A DNA stretch of 64,000 nt from Diphasiastrum complanatum (lineage: Eukaryota > Streptophyta > Lycopodiopsida > Lycopodiales > Lycopodiaceae). The translations under genes were made by a program, and so were the position numbers. Below the pieces are notes generated by a model, which did not search any database, had not been told where the DNA came from, and saw only the letters and a program-made list of their open reading frames with translations. The stretch is taken from the NCBI GenBank assembly GCA_029204225.1, contig CM055097.1:52694592-52758591 (forward strand), in the 5' to 3' direction. Positions 55,135 to 64,000 of the stretch are shown piece after piece; the stretch's first letter is position 1, and each line of letters opens with the position of its first letter.

Positions 55135-56174
55135 CCTCTTCAGTAGTACTCATCCTATATGGACACAGTGATATAGGAGAACTACCAGGAATCAGTTTAA
55201 TACCATGGTCAACACCCCTAGAGGGGGGAAGACCCTCAGGAAGTTGCTCAGGAAATACATCGTTAAATTCTTGTCTAAGTTTCCTAAAAATTTCACCTTC
55301 CGGCGAGTTTTCTTGTTTTAGGTTATTAGACATTAATTCCATTCGGAGATTGTAAACTACATTCTTCATGGTAAGTAAAATCTTTTAACCAACATAAATA
55401 AGAACTGCAATCCACAATATCCATACACCTAACAGTTTCCAAAGCAGAAAGCATATACGGAGTAGAAAAATCAACATTTCCATTCAATTCTATGAGTGAG
55501 CCATTATGTAAGAACGACAAACTGTGTGTTACAGAGTTTTTCTTCATAGACTCGTTCCTCTCATAGAACCACTCTTTACCAAGTATATCATCTACCCTAT
55601 CTAGATTCATAATATGAAAGTCTAATTTATCCTTATAGGCTTGAATCTCTATTGGTAGACATGGGACTATCCGGTCCAAAACTTGGCTTTCTGCTTCAGT
55701 TGCCAGCTTCACTGTGTATCGGTGGTCACTTTGCCTTGTTTCCACCTTTAGCTTCCGCAACAAATTAGCGTTAATAAAATTATGTGTGGAACCATCGTCA
55801 AATAAAACAATTACGGCTTGACCACCCACAACCCCTTTCATCCGAATGAGGTCATGAGGGCCAAAATCAGCCGTATTAAAACAACAATGCTCACACACAA
55901 AATTACCAGCAAAGGAAAGATCTACACTAGATATGCTAGAGTTACCTGGCGTCTTAAAAGATGCCCCTTTAGCTTTCCGTTTCTTTGGACATTCCTTCGC
56001 GACATGACCTGGTTCCATGCAATTGAAGCATAGATTGTCGCTTCTGGCTTTCATGAAGGTTTCCTGGTCCAAGGTAGATCTTTTCTTCGATTTCCCTGAA
56101 CCTGAAGCCCCTTCCTTTGCCTTATCTTTCGATTTCTTTGGAAAGAAAGGCCTCTTATCCTTTGCGTTGGGCAA
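55040..56174 (-). pseudogene. gypsy F zinc knuckle, protease and RT lead-in
   Basis: The zinc knuckle CFNCMEPGHVAKEC lies near 56000-56045. A gypsy-type aspartic protease follows, with VIVLFDDGSTHNFINANLL, carrying D-G-S in place of D-S/T-G. Then comes the RT lead-in LPEGLPPSRGVDHGIKLIPG and MGHVRPSKSPWGAPV. A frameshift near 55340 separates the two open frames (55326..56174 and 55040..55369). The same organisation, with more damage, is in copy G. Confidence 0.88.
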
Positions 56175-56816
56175 GACACAAGTCTAAGGCTTAGCCATCG
56201 TACGAGTATCATCGTAGATTCTAGCGAAGCGAACAGCATCCTCGAGGGTAAGAGGCTGGTTCCTCCTAATCTCTAGCTAGTAGTCTCTTGGCAACCCCAG
56301 TATGAAATGCAACTTTAATTCTAGTTGCAAAACGAGAATAGACCTCTTGAAATTCTTGTAAATACTGATCAAGAATAGGAAGGAAGGCCGCCTTGAAGGC
56401 CTTACAAAAATCCTCCCAATTCCTAGGAACTTCAGGCTTACCCCTTATATCTTGCCACAAGGTAAATTACCTCGCAGGTACATGATGGCGAGATTGATCT
56501 TGTTGTCCTCGGATGAATCGTGCATGGAAAAGTGCGAATTCCATCGATCCAGCCATTGCAAGACCGCTTCCGGGGTTCTATCCTTCTTTTCCCCAACAAA
56601 AACTTCGGGAGTGAACAAGGGTTGATGCACCAATTGCCTTAGCTGCGTCAATTCCTTGAGATCCTGCTGATCCCGACTGTGCTTTGCTTGCATATCCACA
56701 ATCTATTGTTGTAGACTGTTAATAGCCAGCATCAAAGCATCAGGGTCTAAGACAGAGGCAGATATTGTAGCCTCATGAACAGGGGACATAGGCTGTGTAG
56801 TAGGAGTAGGCTCCAT
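56175..56816 (-). pseudogene. gypsy F gag
   Basis: Starts MEPTPTTQPMSPVHEATIS at ATG 56816. Retrotransposon-gag domain with FVGEKKDRTPEAVLQWLDRW, INLAIMYLRGNL and NWEDFCKAFKAAFLP (56266..56699). Two frameshifts and stops break it. The zinc knuckle follows in the next segment. Confidence 0.82.
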
Positions 56817-57691
56817 TTTTACAAAGAGAAGAGAGGTGAATTAAGAAGAGATGAAAGAAGAGAATCAAAAGCTACTTAAGGAAGGTAGATACAAGGCTAC
56901 TCTTGCTGATTCTTCACAAACCAAATGGTATTGTCCATGGCTGCCAAGAGGAATAAGAGAGAGCAAAGAGAAGGATGCACCACCACCTCCACCTCTTTTC
57001 ACACAAAACAGATGCATAGAAGAGGCATACCTCCCTCTTCATGCCATCCTACCATCTGCCAAGTGGCGTTGCCTTGCCACCTCCGCCTTCTGGCCTTCTC
57101 CTAGCAATCTGCCAAATGGCCTACAGTTCCCTTCTCCCCTTCTATCTCTAGTTTTCCTTCCACCTGTCCATCGCTGGCAGACAGCAATAGGAAGAGGAAA
57201 ACTGGTGTAGATTTTCAGGGAGGGCCCCGATTTACTCAGATGAGGATCTGACATTCATCGCAATAGGAGGGCACTTCCAGTTGCCACCTCTCCTGGCCCA
57301 TAAGATGCCACGTGGCAGGTTTCCTTAAAGCTTTTTGGACCCTCCCGCTGGTCAAACAGCGATGAAGAAATCACGTTTTTGTTTGGATCTGAGGAGGGCC
57401 CCATCACGACTAAGAATCCACGATTTCTGAGCGGATTCTCGGTAGGAAGGACCGCCACTTGTCCCACCTTGGACAGTGCCACGTGGCAGGTCCTCCATGG
57501 GGCCCCAACCATTTTTTTTTTAAATTTTTACTTGAATTTTTCAAAAAAATAGCGGAAGGAAGAATAGAAAAAGACGCATAAAAAATGCGTTTTAAGCCTG
57601 TTTTGAAATCCGTCAGAAGAGCCAAAACTTACAAGAGAAACTCTACGGATCAACGCACCTGCTTTCAGCATGCAGTGGCTCTGATACCATA
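56817..57691 (-). other. gypsy F 5' leader and primer-binding site
   Basis: Untranslated leader. GGCTCTGATACCA (57677..57689) is the complement of TGGTATCAGAGCC, two bases from the LTR. No gene is seen in the stretch. Confidence 0.75.
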
Positions 57692-58138
57692 TGTTACAAA
57701 CTTACATACTGCAAACCTCCAGGTGCCGGTTAACCACATGAGACCGAACGATTCACGTTCCACCCCGCCGTAGGACCTAATCCGGGTCCACCCACCGTGC
57801 CCTGGCCTGTGACCGTATTAAGCTGGATCCGACCTCCATCCCAAACGGTGTCCCATACCACCGCCTAGGCTCTCAGCCATCTCCTGCCTCACGCTAGCCA
57901 TACATCCTGGCCGTGTCACGCTCTCCATCCACCTCCTCCTAGGTAGATAGAATGGATGGCAAATGAGCCCTCCTCCCCTTGTATACCTCCAAGGAGAGAG
58001 ACTCCAAGCCATGTGCACTCCTGGATCATGACACGTGGCAACCATGTAGGTTCACGAGTCACCAGTCAAGTCTACAGGCCCAGTCATTGTCCAGTCTCAA
58101 GTCTGGGTTTGGGACCCAAGGGAGTTGGGTCTCTAACA
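57692..58138 (-). mobile_element. 5' LTR of gypsy F
   Basis: 447 bp from TGTTACAAACTTAC to CTCTAACA (TG...CA), adjacent to the primer site. There is no second LTR in the window to confirm it, because the 3' end of F is cut by LINE 3. Confidence 0.7.
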
Positions 58139-58165
58139 TTCCCTCTTCCTTAAAAAATTTCTTAT

Positions 58166-59501
58166 CTAAAGAAGGAATCCAGGAAATGCTGAAAGACCGG
58201 AGGAAATGTGCGCAAATGCAGCCTGGCGGAAACCAAGAAGGGGCGCAATAAACAAGACTCCCAAGTAAGTATAAGAGGCAACAATGTCAACTTCCTGGCC
58301 GTCATAGAAGAATTGATAATTGTGAAGGCTTTGTCGATTGGTGTTGAAAATCATGATCTTCGTCTTTTTTAAGTTAACAGAGAGACCCCGAGCAACACAA
58401 AACCGATGTAAGACCTTTAAGTGACACTGCAACCCTTCTGGTGAGGGAGAAAGCAGGACAATGTCATCAGCATAAAGCAGAATGGGGATGAGCAAATGAG
58501 CCAGCGGGCAACCATCTCCACCTTCTTCACGAATCAGGCGCTCAAGATCATCAATATAAAGTGCAAACAGCGGAGGGGATAGTGGACAGCCTTGCTTGAC
58601 GCCAACAGTGCTATGGATGGGAGAAGACAAATCAGTACCCAGCCGAATACGTGCTAGAACTCTCTCATACAGAGCAACCACCACCGCGAGAATAGAGTCG
58701 AAAAAGCCAAGCTGACGTAGTCTGCTGATCAAAAGATGACGAGGAACAGTATCAAAGGCCTTAGAGAGATCAACGAAACAAGCAAATACCTTCTTGCCCA
58801 TATGCTTTGCCTTCTCAATGATAGTACGTAGAGTGAGGACATGATCAAGAGTGCTATAACCCCGGCGGAAGCCAGCCTGGCCAATCGCATACAATAGTCG
58901 AGAATCAGCCTCTACCGTAACGAAGTTCTAGAAGATAGTGGCATACAACTTGGCCATGGTATGACCAATCATAATAGTGCGATAGTTGTGGACATTCATG
59001 GCATTGACTGCTTTAAGAATGGGATGAAGGAGATTGGTGGCCCAAGGTATGGGGAAACCATCAACGACAGAGCGGTTGAAACAGCGGGCCATGAAAGGGG
59101 AGGCGAGTTTGGCAATTGGTTTGAGGATCTCGGCTAAAAGGAGGTCAATGTCAGACGTACGATTGTTCTTGAGTTTGCAGATGGTGGCTTCAACCATGTC
59201 AGGAGAAAAGAGGTCACAGTGAGTAGGACGAGAAAAAAGATAGATGGAAGGGTGAGCGGTTGTATATCGGTTGGTTGCATAGTCGACCCAGGATTGAAGA
59301 GGGATGGGTGCAATGGATAGGGGCTTCTGAAGAAAGATCTTCCAAAAAGTAGCCGAGGAAGCATAGTGGAGGGAGCGAAGGAGGTAGGAGGAACGGGAAG
59401 AAAAGTAGGCCACTTTCTTTTTGCGGAGAAGGGAACGAAGCTGCTTTTCTACGGAAGAAAACAGTGTAGAATTGGAGAATTTGAGGAACTCGACATAATT
59501 C

Positions 59502-59505
<4 letters not shown>
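58166..59505 (-). pseudogene. LINE 4: ORF2 RT fragment
   Basis: Minus-strand LINE of the same family as LINE 1. It has ILHPILKAV.N.. and MIGHTMAKLY, then QAGFRRGYSTLDHV, FVDLSKAFDTVPRHLL, GVKQGCPLSPPLFALYIDDL, LLYADDIVLLS and LSVNLKKTK. A single TAG near 58926 separates two parts in the same frame. It is truncated at both ends: there is no endonuclease and no C-terminal zinc motif or tail. The 5' end runs straight into a GA repeat. Confidence 0.9.
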
Positions 59506-59569
<64 letters not shown>

Positions 59570-59625
59570 GTGACTGTGTGTGTATGTGTGTGAGTGATTG
59601 TGTGTGTGTGTCAGAGAGTGTGAGA

Positions 59626-59666
<41 letters not shown>

Positions 59667-59747
59667 GTGTGTGTGGTTGAGATTGTGTCTATGTGAGAGA
59701 CTGTGTGTGTATGTGTGAGTGATTGTGTGTGTGTGTCAGAGAGTGTG

Positions 59748-59818
<71 letters not shown>

Positions 59819-59876
59819 GTGTGCGTGTGTAAGTGATTGTGTGTGAATGTGTGTGAGTGTGTGTGTGTGTGTGTTA
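59506..59876. repeat. compound (GA)n/(GT)n microsatellite
   Basis: About 370 bp of alternating GA and GT blocks. A segment containing TGTGTATGTGTGTGAGTGATTG is repeated near 59580 and 59705. Confidence 0.92.
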
Positions 59877-59940
59877 CACTAAAAAATGATGATTCCTCCA
59901 TCAGGAACTCTCGCAGAGATTTTCATGGATGCATCTAGGT

Positions 59941-61488
59941 CACATACCTATCGGACTTTATTGGGGTCAATTTCCAACCCATGGTCCAAAATAACGTGAC
60001 CAAGGTATAACAACCTTTTCTGGAAGAACACACATTTGGACTCCTCAGCAAAAAGCTTCTCCTGTCTAAGTAACTTTAAGACAGTCCTGAGATGCTCCTC
60101 ATGCTCCTCCAAGGTCTTAGTATAGATGAGAATATCATCTAAGTACACTATCACGAACTTTCCCAGATATGGACGAAGTCGTTCATCATCTGCTGGAAAG
60201 TCGTTGGAGCATTTGTCAAGCCAAATGGTAACACCAGAAACTCATAATGGCCGTACCTGTTCTAAACCCAGTTTTTTCAGCATCCTCAGTCTTTATGCGA
60301 ATCTGATGATACCTTGATCTCAAATCGATTTTGGTGAAGTACTTTGCACCATGCAATCGATCAACCAATTCATCCATTTGCGGCGAAGGATAACGGTTTT
60401 TAATCGTTAACTTATTTAACTTTTTAAAGTCCACGCAAAGACGAGTACCTTCGTCTTTTTTATCAACAAGGAGGATACAGGTCCCCCCCAAGGAGATTTA
60501 CTAGGCCTTACATGGCCCATCTTAAGGTAATTTTGCAGTTGCCTATAAACCTCATCCTCTTTAGTAGTACTCATCCTATATGGATACAATGATATAGGAG
60601 AACTACCAGGAATCAATTTAATACCATGGTCAACACCCCTAGAGGGGGGAAGACCCTCAGGACGCTGCTCAGGACACGTTAAACTCTTGCCTAAGTTTCC
60701 TAAAGATTTCACCTTCTGATGAATATTCCTGCTTTAGGTAATTAGACATAATTCCATTGGGAGATTGTAAAATTGCAAACTACATTCTTCATGGTAAGTA
60801 AAATCTTTTAACCAGCGTAAATAAGAATTACAATCCACAACATCCATACATTTACCTGTTTCTAAAGCAGAAAGCACATCCAGAGTAGAAACATCAGTGA
60901 GCCGTTATGCAAGAACGACAAACTATGAGTTACATAGTTTTTCTTCATAGACTCGTTCCTCTCATAGAACCATCTACCCTATCTAGATTCATAATGTGAA
61001 AGTCTAATTTATCCCTATAGGCTTGAATCTCAATTGGTAGACGTGGGACTATCTGGTCCCCAACTTGGCTTTCCGCTCCTATTGCTAGCTTCACTGTGTA
61101 TCGGTGGTCACTTTGACTTGTTTCCACCCTTTGCTTCTGCAACAAATTAGCGTTAATAAAATTATGTGTGGAACCATCGTCAAATAAAATTGTTACGGCT
61201 TAGCCACCCACAACCCCCTTCATCCGAATGAAGTCATGAGGACCAAAACCAGCCGTGTTAAAACAACAATGCTCACACATAGAATTACCAGCAAAGGAAA
61301 GATCTACACTAGATATGCTAGAGTTACCTGGCATCTTAAAAGATGCCCCTTTAGCTTTCTGTTTCTTTGGACACTCCTTCGCGACATGACTGGTTCCATG
61401 CAATTAAAGCACAAATTGTCGCTTTTGGCTTTCATGAAGGCTTCCTGGTCCAAGGTAGATCTTTTCTTCGACTTACCCGAACCTAATC
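59941..61488 (-). pseudogene. gypsy copy G (same family as F): zinc knuckle to RT
   Basis: Minus-strand copy of gypsy F with small indels. Parts are a zinc knuckle remnant near 61380-61420, a protease region near 61100-61200 (QSDHRYTVKLAIGAES), the RT lead-in (LPPSRGVDHGIKLIPG), RT (CVDFKKLNKLTIKNRYPS, MDELVDRLHGAKYFTKIDL) and MIVYLDDILIYTKTLEEHE at the end. It keeps the segment that F lacks between SPWG and MDELV. It is truncated at RT by the microsatellite and at 61488 by gypsy H in opposite orientation. Confidence 0.88.
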
Positions 61489-62826
61489 AAATGTCTTTTG
61501 TGTTCATAGAAAGTGACCTAATTGCTGAGATTAGACACGCTCAACAAGAGGATCCTCATTGTCAGGGAATTGTGAGAGAGGCAAATCTTGCCCAAGTAGA
61601 ATCTCTGAATGAGAAGATCTATGAACTGGTCCTACGTAACTTTTGGTGGCCTAAAATGAAAAAGGATGTGTATCATTATGTAACACACTGCTTAAAATGC
61701 CACATTAATAAAGCTGAAAGGATCAAAGTCCCTGGTTCACTATACCTGTTACCTGTACTAGAAGGGAGATAGGAGAGTATTTCCATGGACTTGATTACTC
61801 ACTTGCCTCGTATTTCGTCACAACATGATGCTATCTTGGTTGTGGTTGAGAGATTCACAAAGATGGCTCATTTTATAGCAACTAGTGAAAAGATATATGC
61901 ATCTGGGATGGCTAGCCTATTTATCGAACATATTTTTAGACTTCATGGATTACCGTCATCCATAGTGTCTAGTAGAGATCGTCATTTTACGGGTCAGTGT
62001 CGGCCTGCAGTTATGGCTAAGCTAGATGTAAAGTTGAGAATGACCAGTGCCGAGCATCCTGAAACGGATGGTCAAACTGAGAGAGTCAACCAAACTTTAG
62101 AAGATATGCTTAGAGCATATGTGAATAAGAAGCAGACGCAGTGGGAGAAATATTTGCCACTAATGGAATTTGCTTACAATAATAAGAAGAATGTTAGCAC
62201 AACGATGAGTCCTTTCGAGCTGAACTATGGTTTTAACCCTACTAGTCCTATTAAAATCCCTAGTGCGGCTGAATTTCTAACTCAAATAAGTGAAATGTTG
62301 GAGTTAGCAAAAGGAAGTATAAGACAGGCGATGGATCGAGCTAAGTCTTTTGCCGATCAAAATCGCACACCTAGAGAGTTCGAGAAGGGGACATGGTGTT
62401 CCTCCGAATACCAAAGGACTCTAAACCCTAAGGACGGAAAAATGTTACAAGCTATCCCCGTGTTATTGTGGACCCTGGAAAGTTGTCAAAAAGATAAGTG
62501 ATGTTGCTTCTAAATTAGCGTTAACTGAAACTTGTAATGTTTTTAGGTTAAAGAGGGTTTTACATGACTGTGATAACTTGTTGATTGATGGTTTATGTGA
62601 TTTTCAGGAGCAGCAAGGGTGACTCATGAGCAGGAAGGGGTGACTCATGAGCAGGCAAAGATATTGGATAGGCGGGAGAGGCGTCTGTGTAACCGCTTGA
62701 TCCAGGAATATTTGGTTGCTTGGCATGGAAGGCCTCTTACAGATGCTACCTGGGAGACCTCACACAGCTTACGTGCAAGTACCCTGAGTTTGTCATCGCG
62801 GACGATGTCTCTTGAGAGGGAAGGGA
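61489..62826 (+). pseudogene. gypsy H integrase and chromodomain
   Basis: Plus-strand chromovirus-type integrase. The zinc-binding site is HYVTHCLKCHINKA, the core has SMDLITHLP, SSRDRHFTGQ and AEHPETDGQTERVNQTLED (D, D, E), followed by QWEKYLPLMEFAYNN. The C-terminus has ERRLCNRLIQEYLVAWHGRP and ATWE, a chromodomain-like segment (62640-62770) that in this clade directs integration to marked chromatin. There is a TAG at 61770..61772 and a frameshift near 62400. RT and gag are missing to the left of 61489. The purine tract GAGAGGGAAGGGA ends at 62826. Confidence 0.88.
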
Positions 62827-63341
62827 TGTTATGTATTTTACTCCCTGTCCGGTTTGCTGTAACTATGACAGTTAGAGTAACTGTAAATTTGTGAGTAAGA
62901 AATCATTAAGGCACCGGCCTGTGGTGACCAAAGTACAGTACTTAGTTTAATGCTGATGTTGAGACATATGTGATGGGACATGGTGTTACGAGCTCGTAAC
63001 CAGTGCCGAACCCTAGAGAACACAGATAGGTCAGATACCACAATCAGGGTCGTGTCCAGTGTACATGACCAGCAGGGCAAGACAATGTGAGTAGTGTGCC
63101 CCAGCACGGTCCATAGCTATGGCGGGCCTAACACAGCCTAGGGACCCTGTCAGCAGGATAGGGCTCCCAGTTGGGTCCCGACGTGCAGTCGGCCACGTCA
63201 GTGCCACATGGCCGACACTTGGCAGTAGCATGCTACCAGTCCTCACACTGGGCTAGGAGGGGCTTACTCTATATCAGGGAGTAGGCAAGGTTGGGTGGAT
63301 CAGTTAGTGTTTGCCCTACTGTGGTGTTAGGATCTATTACA
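62827..63341 (+). mobile_element. LTR of gypsy H
   Basis: 515 bp from TGTTATGTATTTTACTCCC to CTATTACA. It lies between the purine tract of the upstream integrase and a primer-binding site, so it serves as the 3' LTR of the left body and 5' LTR of the right one. Confidence 0.85.
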
Positions 63342-63342
63342 C

Positions 63343-63355
63343 TGGTATCAGAGCC
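63343..63355 (+). other. primer-binding site after the gypsy H LTR
   Basis: TGGTATCAGAGCC, the initiator-Met complement, one base after the LTR end. Confidence 0.88.
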
Positions 63356-64000
63356 ATCTCCATCCTAGGGAACTTAGTTTTCAGCAGTGGAAAAAGTAGC
63401 TAGATTGCTCATAACTTCTTCAAGTTCTCAGAAAGAAATAGAGGAGGAGACTCGCTGTAGGAACAGTCTCCTACTGAGGAAATCTTGGTGGATTTACTTG
63501 CTGGTCAGAGAGAAATTAGTTAAAATTTCTAGAGCAGGTCCAGCGCTGTAAATTTAGTCTTCATCTCTGATTTTTGCCATCAGATTCAGGGAATCAGAGC
63601 GGTTTTTTGAGGAGAAAGGGTGGTGCTGATCCATCGCTGAGGGATCAGAAATCTACCTCTGAAATTTCAGAGAAATCTAAGGAAATTTGAAGGGATTTCA
63701 AACACTTTTTCTTAGCAGGGCTAGCGCTGGACAGGGAGATGAAAAATTAGTTTTTCATCACTGTTTTTGAGGATTTTTTAGTAGTTTGAACATCAAACTA
63801 GATTGCCACAGACCAGCGACCTACTACTTGAAGTCAGATCAGAGTTTCAAGCAAGTTTTGGGCCTTAAATTTTAGAAAATTGGGCCAGACAGGTGGCTAT
63901 CCAGCCAGCGAGGGTAGGGAGACACCAAAATCAGAAATTAAAATACTTTTTGGGTCTCAAATCAGAAGTAAATGAGCCAGTTGAGTTGCAATCAGACCAG
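63356..64000 (+). other. gypsy leader, cut by window edge
   Basis: Leader of a second gypsy H body that continues past the window. It repeats short words such as CCAGCGCTG / TAGCGCTGG and TTAGTTTTTCATCA-like segments. No gag start is seen before 64000. Confidence 0.7.

Noticed and set aside
1-64000. CRISPR-like arrays or prokaryotic operons
   Set aside because: The genome is eukaryotic; repeats found are microsatellites, LTRs and TIR elements. No regularly spaced repeats with unique spacers were seen.
1-64000. tRNA genes at the GCTCTGATACCA sites
   Set aside because: They are primer-binding sites next to LTRs; no cloverleaf surrounds them.

Overview
This window is a piece of a large, transposon-rich plant nuclear genome. 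The evidence is GT-AG introns, Ty1-copia and Ty3-gypsy retroelements primed by initiator-Met tRNA, non-LTR LINEs, long microsatellites, and one host gene whose protein matches plant CULLIN 4. A 14-kb intron and the density of nested LTR elements suggest a lineage with a big genome. A fern or other non-flowering vascular plant is my guess, but that is inference. There are no bacterial features.

Host gene. On the minus strand, 40521 to 20259, eleven exons encode the C-terminal 358 residues of CULLIN 4, the scaffold of the CRL4 ubiquitin ligase. Every exon joins in phase, every splice site is GT-AG, and the neddylation lysine and the C-terminal NYLA-stop are present. The first visible exon (40396..40521) is separated from the second by a 14,277-bp intron full of transposons. 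The N-terminal half is not visible; it either lies beyond 64 kb or is lost.

Layout. 1-9 kb holds fragments of several copia elements in both orientations. 9.2-16.9 kb holds a copia element (B) split by a nearly complete copia element (A, 10715..16266, 5-bp target duplication ATAGA). 16.9-18.6 kb is a decayed copia pol. 20.3-40.5 kb is CUL4. Its introns hold a family of short terminal-inverted-repeat elements with 8-bp target duplications (T1-T7), two decayed gypsy elements, microsatellites and a copia element (C, 34093..39211, target duplication GTAAG) that kept gag but lost recognisable pol catalytic domains. 41.4-47.2 kb is a stack of three LINE insertions in one orientation, joined through GA-repeat tails. 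47.2-58.1 kb is a gypsy element (F) split by a very young copia element (D, 47539..53520, target duplication CATAT). 58.2-59.5 kb is another LINE fragment, followed by a GA/GT array, a second gypsy F-family copy (G), and a chromodomain gypsy (H) whose LTR is followed by a primer-binding site and new leader sequence.

Most interesting. The TIR elements in the CUL4 introns share a CATAG/CTTAG-type terminus and 8-bp duplications, as in hAT elements. Each copy carries its own reiterated palindromic word near its ends (GTTCCGGAAC, CGATTC/GAATCG, CGTTTGCAAACG, GGGAAAC and so on). The LINEs end in a 3' hairpin that keeps its pairing by compensatory changes, followed by a microsatellite tail in place of poly(A).
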